A stretch of 64,000 nucleotides of DNA from Urechis unicinctus (taxonomy: Eukaryota; Annelida; Polychaeta; Xenopneusta; Urechidae), in the NCBI GenBank assembly GCA_034190875.2, contig CM067349.1:29572671-29636670 (forward strand). The letters are read 5' to 3'. Positions 29,701 through 42,699 of this stretch are shown piece by piece. How positions within the stretch are numbered: position 1 is the stretch's first letter; every line of letters starts with the position of its first letter. The translations under genes were made by a program, and so were the position numbers. The notes beneath the pieces are model-generated. The model saw nothing but the letters and a program-made list of their open reading frames with translations. It searched no databases and was not told where the DNA came from.

Positions 29701-30374
29701 GTCAGTGACTAATATTCAATCATATTTAATTGGAATGATTATTTATCTGCATTAGTTGGCTACAATTTTGATTCCAGGTGACATTGGGTATTATGATGAG
29801 GATGGACATTTCTTTATAGTTGACCGGAAAAAAGAGCTGATCAAATACAAAGGGTTACAGGTAGAGATTAACCAACTTGAAATGGTCGTCACTCACAATG
29901 GACATTTTACGCACCTATAACAGGATGGCATTTATTCTTTAGGTGGCACCAGCGTCATTGGAAGATGTGCTATTGGGACATGATGATGTTCAGGACACAG
30001 CAGTCGTAGGCATTGCTGACGAGATGGCAGGGGAGCTGCCCCTGGCATTTGTTGTTTTTTAAAGGCAGATACACACGCTACCGAGCAGGAGATCATGGAT
30101 TACGTTGCAGGTACTAACTTCTAGTGTAATCGCTGCCATGCTATGCATTCATCGACTTATTATTCATTGATAGCATGTTTCATTACTTGATTCAGTAAGG
30201 TGTATTTTAGCTAAGCATTAAAATTCATCTTATGCATCATGGGCAAATCCAGAGCGAGTGGCACCATTCAAGAAACTACGAGGAGGTGTCAAGTTTGTGG
30301 AGCAAATCCCAAAGTCAGCCAGTGGAAAAATCTTGCGACGGCTTCTGCGAGACAGCTTGAAGGCTGACAAGTAG
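26721..30374 (+). pseudogene. Acyl-CoA synthetase copy B, exon 1 missing, frameshifted
   Basis: Exons 2-11 are in the same order and spacing as copy A (offset about 9,517 bp) and almost identical to it from the end of exon 2 onward. There is no exon 1: upstream lies the truncated transposon. Exon 2 (26721-26930) resembles copies C and E, not A, and has single-base losses near 26782 and 26812. Exon 3 lacks the extra A of copy A and is open. Exon 6 has an inserted base near 29119, exon 10 has two extra T in a T run near 30057, and exon 9 is open. The P-loop ([10 protein letters not shown]) and catalytic lysine motif (PKSASGK) are intact. Without a promoter exon and with these breaks it is most likely a pseudogene, though homopolymer errors may exaggerate the damage. 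Confidence 0.8.
27146..27374. mobile_element. MITE-like palindrome, intron 2 of copy B
   Basis: Near-identical to 17634-17868, at the same intronic position; carried along by the segmental duplication. Confidence 0.65.
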
Positions 30375-31600
30375 AATAGCAGAAACATCTTAAACGAGAT
30401 GGATGCCTTTATGTACTTGTTTTGCATCTATGCGATGCAAACTGTAATTTACCCAGTGATGCCATTTAACAAATAGCACTGGGCGAAATAAAGAGAATTA
30501 GAATAATTAGCAGAATATTCAATATAATCGATAGAGTAATATTTTATTAACTGCAGTGTTTGCTACATTCATAGTTCAAGGTTAAATAAATAGATAATTT
30601 TTCTGCGCTCATTATAATGAACTCTCATTTGTATCGATGCTCGGGTAGTCAACTATGGCCAACATCGTAACTTCATTCGAAGCATTGCCATTAACTGTTT
30701 TGCTGCTATGCAACACACACGCCCCATATTCGCCTGCATATCTAATCAATACGAATGCAGATACAATTGAAAAATATGAGAAATCTTAGTGATGCTCATG
30801 TTGATACTTAGGGAAAAGACAGGAGAAGTTAGCTCAGGGCTTGGGGAAGGAATTTGGGGTTATGGTCTGTGGTGTTTGCGGCGTAGATTGCATCAGTGAC
30901 GATAAACCAGCTGCCCCAACGTTTTTCTTTTGTTTGAGAATCGTCGGTGACGTTAAAACACGACATATAACCGCGTTCAGTCAAGTAGCCCCACCTGTGC
31001 AAAAACTTTACTGGAGGCAGATAGTTTTTTTTACGGAACGGCAAATTAGTAATGAGCCAATCAGCGCTAAGCACCAAATGCGCCCGGGACAAGCTCAGCT
31101 GACACCAAACGCTCAGAGAGTGACACTCACTAGAGCCTTCCCGCCGAGAAAATATGTGAAGACGCCATCGGTTGGCCGAAGCGTTATTGTCATAGCGTCT
31201 TGTCATAGCGTCTCTTAGAACCACGTGATTCCCTGCATGATTTGGAGCTGTAGTCGCCTCGACCAATCAGATGACTCCATATCTTTAAGATCCGCCGAGC
31301 CCCCAGACATTGTTGATTTCATGGAATCGTCTTCTGGTGTAATTTCATAATCGTCACGCAGCTTAGCGTAGCTATAAACTCTTCACTCGAGACCTTCACA
31401 TACACATGGCATGCCAAAAATGTTAATGTCGACCCCAGGCAAGTTCCATCGCTTCAGACAGTTATTGACTGTCATAAGCAACTATCCACAGTGAGGATCT
31501 TAAACTGCGCGGACGCTGTTAGAGGCGAGCTGTTTTCGATAGATGTACCCCAGACCGGGTATTTTATCAAGCTGACATTTATTAAATTATTTAATAAATT
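30375..31600. other. 3' flank of copy B, duplicate of 20856-22080
   Basis: Nearly identical to the copy A flank, with scattered substitutions. It contains the same non-genic open frames (30841-31218 and its antisense). Confidence 0.6.
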
Positions 31601-31843
31601 TCAGGTTCAATGATACAAGTTTTGTTCATATATTTATGGATTGTAAGGGATTCCAGCATCAATTCCACAAAATCTACTCAAAATAATACCTCCTAATTTT
31701 TACCATTGAATCACTGACCACGCATGTATCAACATTGATATATCCGATAATATATGAGTGGGCCTAGATTAAATCTGCATGACAATACCCCTGAATAATA
31801 GATCAGCTGATCAGGGATTACATCAACTAAGTTTAAAAGTTGA

Positions 31844-32080
31844 TCAGGCAATGACATATAGAAATATATTTGTTGGGTAAGAAAGCGTGTACTTCTTACC
31901 GTGTATCATTCTAATTACACTTTTCCGTCGGCCACGATATCCAGACACTCGACCCCTGATTGTTTCTCTTTCTTTGTATTCTTTTAACGGTTTCCTCGGT
32001 TCAATAATGCATGTCAGAGAGGCTACAGTACTGGTGTCGTCCTCCCAATCAAACCAACCAAACAAACGAGAACGCTCCAT
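31844..32080 (-). CDS. Divergent exon, unit 2 copy of 22325-22561
   Basis: Identical protein to the unit 1 exon (MERSRLFGWFDWEDD), with the same splice donor after RMIH. Same caveats: no downstream exon found. Confidence 0.4.
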   Translation of the reverse strand: MERSRLFGWFDWEDDTSTVASLTCIIEPRKPLKEYKERETIRGRVSGYRGRRKSVIRMIHGKKYTLSYPTNIFLYVIA

Positions 32081-34205
32081 GATCTTTTTGGGTGTTAAGA
32101 ATCAAAATACTCAACACAATACTCGATCAGAATAGCAAATAAGCTTTGAGAACAGAAGACAACGGAAAGGCGCGCGATTTAATTTCGTAACAATCTCCCA
32201 AATTAACGAGGCAAATCATGCGGAACCAGCAGCGCGCGCGCTGATGATGCTGTTGATGCTAGACCAATGCATTTTCCGCAAAACTCTGCTGCGGAGACTT
32301 GACCGCGCTCTCTGAGGGGGTATCTCTGGGCTGAGAGCGTCAGCTACGAGTTTTTCCCTCGTGCATATTATATATTTTCGATTTATACATATTCATCAAC
32401 AGTATCTAACTCCTAAATTTTGAAAGATGAATATTAATGAATGTGAAACTGTCTATGGCATGAACAGATCTTACTTAGATCGCAATTTTGGAAAATAGAA
32501 AATACGAAATTTTTATGAGTGATAGCTCCAGTAAAAGGAAGCGAGCCAGCTGATTTAGAAAGTTTAGAAAGTGTTTGAAACTAACAGCGGATGAATTGGG
32601 AAAGTTTGCAGTTGCAACTTATAGCTATCGCGACAGGTTGAATAACAAGGATGCTTCATTGAGCACACAAAGTTATTTTTTAAAATTTCTATGCTAACAG
32701 TTGTCTGATGTTTCACAATGCCATAAAATGTTTTGTTATGATAGGAACTTCATCTGTTTATGAGGCGATAATAACACTGTATCCTAATGCTAAGGGCCTA
32801 AACTCGCAATATCACGTGTCAACATAAACTCGCCACCGCTTTTGCTGTTATTTACAAGCATCTTGTGGGCATAGAACTTACCGTTCATTATTAACCTGTA
32901 ATTACTGGACAATTTATACCGTTTTCAATTGTGAACATTTAGCAGCCACTTATTCAGAAGCAGTAGCAAATATATCTGTATATAGGTCATTGCAATTTCT
33001 GCAGTGAATATTTGCTGACAAATTAACGTTCCAAATTATTTGCATGAAAATTGTTGTGGACTTTTACAGTGCTTGTAATCTTGAATTGACCCGATCCCCT
33101 CAAATGCCGATAAGGTCCCAAGGTCACAATTTTACTGGCAAAAGACTGATATCATGTTGCATTTAACTATAAACTCATATCATATGAATATTGCATACTA
33201 TGTTTTATAGTAATGTTTGTATCTAACAATGTTTATATACTGCTTGTAGTATATTAAACATGTCATGATTGACTGCATACAAGGAAATGACCTATAACAG
33301 TGTAACTCACAGACCATCACACATTCCCTCTTTTATCTCAGGAACATGAATTGAGATGCTGATGATTGATAGGGTTTCGATCCCAGATAAAGACATTTTA
33401 TGGCGCGAAATATCATTTTGGTTTTGATCATAGACTTGAATCATATGAATATTATTCTGAACTACAGTGTTTGATATTAATGTTTTGATTTAACAATCTT
33501 AATGAGGCCCAAAGCAGTTTTAATCCAAGTTGTGATTGTGATTCTCATCACAGGCAACTACAGCTCTGCCACATAACTTAATTAGTCAGCGAATTACAAC
33601 ATGTAGAACCAATCGTTTCATTGATTCTTAGTTTATATCCATACTTTAAATATTTTGGATTTGAGTACAGGAACTAAGCAGAATTCTGAAGTTTGGCATA
33701 CATATATTCATATCTCTGGAGGTTCAATAGAGCTTTTGACATCATAATATTTAATACTAGCTAATCTTCCTTCAAACACTTTGATGTGTTAAGGTGCTTG
33801 TCCCATGTTGTATAATGGAAGCATACATTTTTTACATTGTGTGTTACATGTAGTTATTATCTTAATTACTTAACTTTTCCCCTGAAATGTGGAATGGCCC
33901 ATATATGAGCTGTCAGACCCAAGGCTGGTATTGCATCTGATTCAGCCATAGTTGATTATTGGAAAGTTTTGTTTAAAAGCAGAATTAAGTGTGTAGTAAA
34001 CGTAAATCTCCATGACTGCTTAAGTGCCAAGCTTATTTAGAACTTGTAAATAACCAAGACATGGATAAGCACATAGCCAGGTTATGTTGAGCCATGGTGT
34101 GTTGAAACTTACCCTTCCTAAGCCACAAATTTTGACAGTATTTTTAGCTTCCTTGTACTATTTCACCTTTGTATGTTTTTTTTAAAGGTAACTTGAAACA
34201 GTTGA

Positions 34206-36245
34206 ATGGATCAACCGAGCAAGCATGAGAGTTACACACTGGTTGCAAGTCACCAGGGAATGTTTAAGTATCAATGCAGTCTCTGCAATCGCTGACTTTC
34301 CACTAAACAGAGGATCCTATTTCACCTGTCAAACATAATCTCAGTAAGTCTAATGTTCACTAGTGCTACTGGAAGAAACTCGATCGAAATTACAAAAATG
34401 TTACTTGTGCAGAGGCAGTCTAGACAATAGATGCGATAATAATTATCTGGCACTTATAGTTCAACATATTGTTGTATATGCATATAAAAGATTGGGGTGT
34501 TGTAACTGGATGAGGCACCAGCGATCGGAATCACTTTGAATTGGTTTTTAAATGAAGTATTAATGCAAACGCTATCCGCTTGTGCAAATCCAGCAAGTAT
34601 TTGTTTCTGAGGCCCCAGTATTGGTGTTACCTGTGTGGTATTTAGTGATTGTGGACTGCTTCTGAATTCCCAATATTAAAGTCATTTTGTTAATACAATA
34701 TTAGGTTAAATGTCGAGATAAAATATTTGTTTTCTTTAAATCTATGAGCATAAACTTCAATGATTTCAAAAAGTTGAAACAGTTGTATGAAGATGATCCT
34801 CTGGTCAGCATACCTGGACGAACACTTCGGCGTAGAAATAAACTCTGGCAAGGATAGGATCCAACAACCCCCCGTGATTTGCCCTCAAAAGCATCCACAT
34901 GCACATTGATACCGATCGAGAGCACCACCACACCAACACATACTTCAAAATCACGTTCCACACGGCTTGATGATAATGATGTTCTTCTTGAACACAATCC
35001 TTATCACAGTGACTCTACTAGCAATTCATCGTCTGATTTCTGTGGACCATTAAATGATGATTCATATGTCTCCAGTTCTGCAGAAAGCGACGTATCAGTG
35101 TTCAGTGATAATACTTTAAGTGATTTTGAAATGAACCACGATGAGGATGATTGTGCACTATCGCCCTCAAGGCTGGAGACATATGCCTATGATTCTGTCA
35201 GCAAAACAAAACAGTATGTCAGTCAATCAATGGCCACATACAATCCTGAAGCAGAGAACTTCTTGATCCATGACATTGTAGATGGGAAATGATACAGGGA
35301 GCTTTGTCAACCTGGGCAGTTTCTGTCAGAAGATAATGCTTATAGTGGCATATTCAACGCTGATGGCATTCCACTATTCTCCTCTTCTAAAGTTAAGTTC
35401 TGGCCCATCTTCATTGCCATTAATGAACTTGCACCCTCTCTGAGGTTCAGAAGGGAAAACATGCTTCTTGTTGGCATATGGCATGGGCAAACAAAACCAC
35501 CTTTCTTTGAATACATGACTGCATTTGGTGCCGAAATATGTGATTTGTACACACAGGGCCAAATCATTGACATAAACAAGAGGATGACCAGAATCAAATT
35601 TGGTATCTTTTTAGGTTCTGTTGATTTGCAAGCCAATGCTTACATAATGAACATGACGATGCATAATGGTGAATTCGGTTGCATCACATGCGAAGAGCCT
35701 GGGAAAACAGTGCGCCAAGGCAAAGGTACTGCAAGATGTTACCCACACCGTGAAGAAGAAAATGTGAAACTTTTTCGCTCCTCTGATCATCTGAAAATTG
35801 CTGGCCAACAAGCTTCAGACAAATTACGAAAAAAAGGCATTCATGGTCCCTCCGGGCTTTTATCATTATCTTTTTTAGACCTCGTGTTTGGGATCGTTCC
35901 AGACTACATGCATGGAGTGTTGCTTGGTGTAGCAAAAACACTTCTCAAGAAAATGTTCTCACCAACATATTCTGGTGAGCCATATTTTGTAGGGAAGAAC
36001 ATATCTGAAATCTCAAAGAGAATTCTATCATTCAAGCCACCTGACTTCGTTGAAAGAGATCCGAGAGATTTAGAGAAGGATGCACAAAACCACTAAGCCA
36101 CTGAGTTGGAGGCCTGGCTATATTAATATGCTTTGCCAAGTCTGAATGGATATTAGGATCACACCTACTTGGTTCACTTAGGAATGCTATCAGAGGGTGT
36201 CCACATATTATTGCGGACAATATCAGCAAAGGTGACCTTTCATCG
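34206..36245 (+). pseudogene. tnp2-like transposase, unit 2, best-preserved body
   Basis: Exon 1 at 34206-34343 (zinc-finger-like, with TGA in place of the second Cys pair member) and main body from 34744. The same TAG (near 34857) and TGA (near 35290) occur as in units 1 and 3. Between the stops the frame is open: 34879-35292 is an acidic Ser-rich segment (SSSDFCGPLNDDSYVSSSAE). From about 35300 to 36096 comes the transposase domain with NADGIPLFSSSKVKFWPIF, GEFGCITCEEPGKTVRQG (a CxxC), LDLVFGIVPDYMHGVLLG and FSPTYSGEPYFVGKNIS. The domain stops a little after this, at the junction with ligase intron 1 (36248). DDE residues cannot be assigned with certainty, but the D in IPDGIPLF-like and PDYMHGV contexts are candidates. 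Confidence 0.75.
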
Positions 36246-36307
36246 ATGTTGCTTTGTGTGACCGCTTTAGTCCGGCACTTTGCTCCTATTCCTGATTCCT
36301 GTGACAG

Positions 36308-39300
36308 CGAGAATGGCCGACGGATCGAACCATGTCTTTTCGACAGGTGTTCAAAGAGGTGAACGCCGTTGAGGGAGCTTTGTGGAACATAGGAGTACGC
36401 AAAGGCGATGTGGTCCTCATCGTCTCTGGGAACGTCATCGAAACACCCATAATTACCTTAGCATTAGCTAAAATCGGCGCTATTATGACTGCGTGTAACC
36501 CTACCTACACGAGTGGTAAGTAATAACGCGGATGAAAGGAAACTGTCCTTCTGTAAGCAATTAATCAGTTATAAAGTTTAAAAGAGTGAAAGACAATATA
36601 AATAGCGCAGTATTGTGAAGGTGGGTCAAGATTCAATACAGACATCGCCCCATTGTTTGTAGCAGAAAGATGGATGAAGTACAAGCAGTTGCGGTATTGC
36701 ATCATGATACAATTCTAGCGCATCCGTTTTTTAAAAGCCTCCCCCTTAATTATCAGCACGATAGCCCGGGTCACTCATCACTTTGTGTGGACGACAGGAC
36801 AGGATAACTGATCACGACGTGACTCATCGTGTCCACTTGGAGGGTGGACCCGCATGCGAGTCACAGCTACAAGGGTGGCTGCTAACAGGGTTACACCCCT
36901 TCCAACCAAGTGCTTACCCGTGCTGTCGTGCTGATAATTAATGGTGGGGGGAGGGGGCTTTTTAAACTTCTTTTTATCACTTACCAAATGTTAGGTATGC
37001 TTCTGATATTGGGATTGGATACACTGGCAGTTTTTGAGGCACTGTACGGATAGTTTGGTTCTGACATTATGGTGTGTGTATGGGGAGATGGGTGTGATCT
37101 GTGGCGTTTAAGTGACAGTATTGTGAGGTCCTGTATGAACCAATCGGATGAGGCACGGTTGTGACATCAAGATGAGGTACATAAGTGACAGTATTTGAGG
37201 GACTGTATAGACTAGGTCAGAAGATGAGGTACAGAGGTGAATATGATAACTGACAGTTGGCGATATGCAATGGTGTTTATCGAGTGAGGCGCAATTATGT
37301 GAATAGGGTGAGGTACAGAAGGTTAAGGAACAATGGTGTTGAATGAGGCACATAGATCACTATATTGTGAGGTATATTCGGGGAAGTAAAATGCGGACAT
37401 TAGGTTTATGTACAATATCAGCATTCCGGTTAAGTACTATGGGGACAATGGTAGTATTCAGGTACTTCACCCTAATGACCTCCTTGGTACATCAACCTAA
37501 TGTCCTCACTGTTCTTCACCCGAATTCAAGAGATGCTGCTAGCAACAGATTGTGATGTTAAGTTCGTGAAAAGGTCAGAATGAGGTATTATTTCATATCC
37601 ATAGGTGAGGTGGTGGAGCATATTGTCGAGAGCGGCGCCAAATTTGTGGTGACTTCACCTGAACAGCTAGCTGTTGTTCACCAAGCTCGAACCAACTGCC
37701 AACAGATTAAAGAAAGCTATGTGACTAATAACGGATTATTACTTTTAACCATATATGCAAATATGAACGCTTGAGATATGTTTCGGTGAATGGGCAGGCT
37801 GCGATTACCTATGGGGATGCTGAATCTGGCTTCATAGCTTATAGGGAGCTGGCAAGCTACATTGGTGAACCAGCGCCCTTTGTTGCGATTGATCCTGGCA
37901 GGGATCTGGCATTTATGTTTTTCTCATCTGGAACGACCGGAAAACCGAAAGGTGTAATGTACACCCATCAAATGTCTGTGGCATTAGCCTTGATGTTACT
38001 GTAAGTTACCCGAGCATTAAACACGACAAAATTCATGATGACTGATGTCGATATGAGTTGCTTGATAGCGTCCTACCGGCGTTGTTTGTCCTGTTTTTCC
38101 TCTGTTTTGCAGCCATCCCAGTGTTGGTTTAGTAACGCGGGCAGTAGAGGAAGCATTCGTCGTGTTCGTGCCGCTGTTTCATATATATGGGGCCATGCAA
38201 TCACTTCTGTATATCATGGATGGCAAAACAAATGTCCTCGTGAAAAGATTTGACTTTGAAGCTTATCTCTAACTCAACTCGGAACACAAGGTTATTAACA
38301 GAATCGCATCATGTTTGTCATGTTGATTTCTGTTCAAATTTTGGGTAAACTGTAGCAAATGGTCCTTATCCACAAAGTTAATATTGAATAATTAAATAAA
38401 CACATAACAATTGAAATATTTGCAGCCAAAGATTGTTTGCTGACTTTTATGTAAAGCATGCCATCGGCGATCTTTATCGACGAACCAACACAGTTAACAT
38501 TATAAAGCAACCATATATCTACAAACTTAAAATTGATTAAATAAAAACAACCATTTGATCTCATTGTGATGCAGATGAACCATCTTGATTAGTTATACGT
38601 GTGTACCGTGCCCAATGCTGCTCACGGTGCCTCCTGTCGCTACTCTGCTGGCCAAACAATCCAAAGCCGCATCTTATGACCTGTCCAACGTCAAACAGCT
38701 ATTCTCTGGTCCTGCACCGCTGGGTATAGAGCTGAAAGAGCGCTGATTACCAAACTCAACCTGCCAGGCATCAAACAAGGTTTGTGGTATACAGAGTCAT
38801 CCTATTTGATCCTATCACACAAAAGCGATTGATGAAACTTGTGGCGTTGCAGTACATACTAAAGTTGGACCATGTGTTGTCCAGGGTACGGGATGACAGA
38901 ATGCATTTCCCACATGTGTCTTAACACAATGCGTAAATCAGGTTCTGTCGGGGTTGTTCTGCCTAACACTGAATGCAAGGTGAGTGATATTCTAATAATG
39001 GGCGTGACTGTGATTAAGCAGTCGAAATCTATTGAGATTACGAATCAGAGCATCCCAGATAAATACTTCAATGCTTTATCCATCCAAAGGTCGTTGACCT
39101 CACCACTGGAGAAGAGCTATGTCCTGGAAAGGAAGGGGAGATTCTGACAAGAGGACCACAGCAGATGATAGGTTACCTGAATCGTCCCGAGGCTACGGCA
39201 GAAACTATTGACAAAGACGGTTGGATTCTTACAGGTACGTGCTGACCAATAAAGGCTCACTCAGTGACTATTTTTCAATCTTATTTAATTGGAATGATTT

Positions 39301-39931
39301 ATTATCTGCATTAGTTTGCTACAATTTTTATTGCAGGTGACATTAGGTATTGTGATAAGGATGAACATTTCTTTATAGTTAACCGGAAAAAGAGCTGATC
39401 AAATACAAAGGATTTCAGGTAGAGATTAACCACAACTGGCAATGGTCGTCACTCACAATGGATATTTCACGCACCTATAATAGGATGGCATTTATTCGTT
39501 AGGTGGCACAAGCGTCATTGGAAGATGTGCTTTTGGGACATGATGATGTTCAGGACACAGCAGTAATAGGCATGGCTGACGAGATGGCAGGGGAGCTGCC
39601 CCTGGCATTTGTTGTTTTAAAGGCAGGTACACACGCTACTGAGCAAGAGATTGTGGATTACGTTGCAGGTACGGAATGTTAATGCTGCCATGCTATACAT
39701 TCATTGACTTATTATTCAATGATGGCACGTTTCATTACTTGGTTCAATAAGGAGTATTTTAGCTAAGCATTAAAAATCATTTTATGGATCATGGGCTAAT
39801 CCAGAGCAAGTGGCACCATTCAAGAAATTACGAGGAGGTGTCAAGTTTGTGGAGCAAATCCCAAAGTCAGCCACCGGACCGGCAAAATCTTGCGACGGCT
39901 TCTGCGAGACAGTCTAAAGGGTGAAAAGTAG
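36308..39931 (+). pseudogene. Acyl-CoA synthetase copy C, decayed
   Basis: Exons 2-11 are recognisable, exon 1 is absent, and the same transposon junction lies upstream. It is more diverged from A than B is. Exon 2 and the P-loop exon ([10 protein letters not shown]) are open. Exon 5 has a Lys-to-stop change (CTC TAA CTC) near 38268. Exon 6 lost a base near 38730. In exon 9 the conserved VDR is changed to VNR and a base is lost in the following A run. Exon 11 has an insertion within the lysine motif region near 39872 (ACCGGACCGGC). The combination of nonsense, active-region substitution and indels makes a non-functional copy very likely. The 3' end is followed by a local duplication of the 3' UTR (39945-40345). 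Confidence 0.82.
36735..36966. mobile_element. MITE-like palindrome, intron 2 of copy C
   Basis: Diverged copy of the element at 17634-17868, at the same place in intron 2. Confidence 0.6.
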
Positions 39932-39944
39932 AATGGCAGATACA

Positions 39945-40345
39945 TCTTTAACATGATGGATGCCTTTATGTTCTGGTTTTGCTTTAAGGCGATACATACG
40001 GCAATTTACCCAGTGATGCGATTTAACAAATAGCACTGGGCGAAATAAAGTGTTCCCGCTTTGAAAATTTGAATATTTAGCAGAATGTTCAATATAATCG
40101 ATAGAGTAACATTTTATTAATTGCAGTGTTTGCTACATTCATAATTAAATGTAGAATGAATAGATCATTTTTCTGCACCCATTATAATGAACTCTCATTT
40201 GTATCAACTGTACCCAACATCGTAGATTGGCAGATACATCTCTAACATGAAGGATGCCTTATGTTTTTGTTTTGCGTTAAGGCGATGCAAAATGCAATTT
40301 TTCCACTGATGCCATTTAACAAATAGCACTGGGCGAATTAAAGTG
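39945..40345. repeat. Local tandem duplication of the copy C 3' untranslated region
   Basis: The stretch with GATGGATGCCTTTATGTT, TTTAACAAATAGCACTGGGCG and AATAAAG at 39950-40050 recurs in altered form at 40225-40345 (ATGAAGGATGCCTTATGTTT, TTTAACAAATAGCACTGGGCG). The unit is about 275 bp. Confidence 0.7.
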
Positions 40346-40517
40346 AATAATTAGCAGAATGTTCAACCGCTATTACCAATTAAAAACCCTATAGATATAT
40401 GTCAACCAATCTTGTACCCTGGCTGTTAGATTTGTTCGTGTTAATTTTATTCATACTAGTTTATGAAACCTATAACATGATATAGTGCAAGCAATTCACG
40501 AGCGTGCTGTAATTGAC

Positions 40518-40836
<319 letters not shown>

Positions 40837-41859
40837 TCATCCAGTTGGCCTGAACGAGGGGAAATACTGATGAATCAGGCTGCAAGAAGCACCTCGTGGA
40901 GTAATGGATTTTCTTGAATTATGATACTTTATATGCACAACATACAGTGGCTATATAAAATGGCTAATTACGATTGTGCTTACACTTGCGCTAAGCTTGC
41001 CTTGAGTACCATTACCCCAACAATAAAACCGGCATTGCCCTTCCATATGATGCATGATCACCATTGTCAATAGTGTCAAGCATCTGGTATATATTATCCC
41101 TTGGCAGGGCTTGATGCTGATATAAACCACTTAATGCATAATCAGAATAATAACAAGATCGTATGCTATTAAGGTCACTGTATTAACATCATTGTATTAT
41201 ATATATTGTACTGGTCTTCACTAAAGTATGTTACGTATTCATTTATGTTAGCTAGGTAAATTTCCAATTCATATCGTGGCATACGCTGTTAAATTATTGG
41301 CCGGCTGCCCAAACAATCCCAATTGATGGCGGGGGTTGGGTCGCTGCCAAACAATCCCAATGATATTCCTCTCTTCATCTTTTATGACAACATTTGTTTG
41401 AGGAACACACGTACAGACACGCGTCAAATTCAACGCGACCACTATGGCCACTCTTTATTAGTTTCACGGAGTTTTATTTAAATCATGTATGTTGACATCC
41501 CTGTGCAATGTGAATATTGAATATGTCAGAGGTTGACATATGCGGATAAGACGCCCACTATCTTTCATTCTCTCTGGCCTTTCTAACAAAATATCAAAAT
41601 TGCCAACAATTCATTCACATGACTTGTTTTAGGGATACACAAATGGCGCACACCTACAATACGGCTCCTGGTTTTTATTCTATGCGCAAATTTACAAATC
41701 TGCATGAAACAGGGTTAAAGCATTCCCCTTGCCCATTAATTTGTTTAGTTGATGATTGAGTTGAACAATAGTGAGGCTGACTGTGCCTCCATTTCTTTTA
41801 CTTTATCGTTTCATCTTTCATGTCTTAATGTACCTTTTGTTCAATATACGATACAATCA

Positions 41860-42265
41860 GTAGCCTGCATCGAAGGGTATCACGTCGCGACCTGTAACCG
41901 AGGGTTTTGCTGTTATGGGTTTGCGGTCATCGATGTGTTGTCCTGTAACGTGGGCTATTGCAGTGTGGTCCTGTTACCATGGGTATCCCTGTGTGGTCAC
42001 GCATCCGTGAATGTTGCTGTGCGTACTGTTACTAAGTTATCGCTGGTTGTGTCCTGTTATCATGGGTATCGCTGTGAGGTCCTGTAATTTCGGATATCAC
42101 GTGTGGTCCTCTGTCCATGAGTAACAGGTAACCGTAGGTATCCATATTTGGTCCTGAATCCTCAATCGTGTCCGTTAACCGTGTATGTAGCTATGCGGTC
42201 CTGAATCCACAGGTGAGTCCTTTAACCGTCAGTATCACTATGCTGCCCTGTATTATAATAGCGTA
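41860..42265. repeat. Degenerate minisatellite
   Basis: Roughly 30-35-bp units on the theme GGTCCTGTAACCGTGGGTAT CGCTGTGT, about ten diverged copies. The open frame 41749-42087 is a by-product of this repeat. Confidence 0.7.
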
Positions 42266-42699
42266 TCGTTTACTCTTAAAGGACAGTTAACCATTTTGGC
42301 GGTGGGAGTGGCGCGGGGCTAGCTTATGAAGGTTTCTCCGGGGCCTGATTTCGGATTATGTTCCTCCGTCATTTAGCGTGAAATTATGATTCACCAAGCA
42401 AGCATTGTTTCGTATAAACTGCCGTATTTTGTGTTAAGTATGATACCTGAAGCGCAGCTGTCTGTCTCCATAGATATGGGAAACTCCTATCAGTATACAC
42501 ATGCCGCGATTTGGCCCTGCTAAATGTCTCCTCACGAGCAGCTGTAGCAAAAGCGGGCGAAGCATGGTTTAAGGTCAATTTTATTTCAGTCTCAACCATG
42601 TGAATTGCACACGAACAGATCTAACAGCCAGGGTACAAGATTGATGGACAATTTTTTGTTTAATTGGTAGTAGCGGTTGAATTGTCAATGTTTTGGTAT

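Larger units (their letters stand above)
31600..36247 (+). mobile_element. Truncated CACTA/EnSpm-type transposon, unit 2
   Basis: Same composition and truncation as unit 1 (22080-26663). It differs by a block of about 70 bp present near 33638-33730, which also occurs in unit 3 (around 61850-61950) but is missing or shortened in unit 1 around 24108-24130. 32081-34205 has no recognisable gene. Confidence 0.6.

Noticed and set aside
41749-42087. 112-aa open frame, plus strand
   Set aside because: It lies largely in a degenerate minisatellite and has no protein family resemblance.
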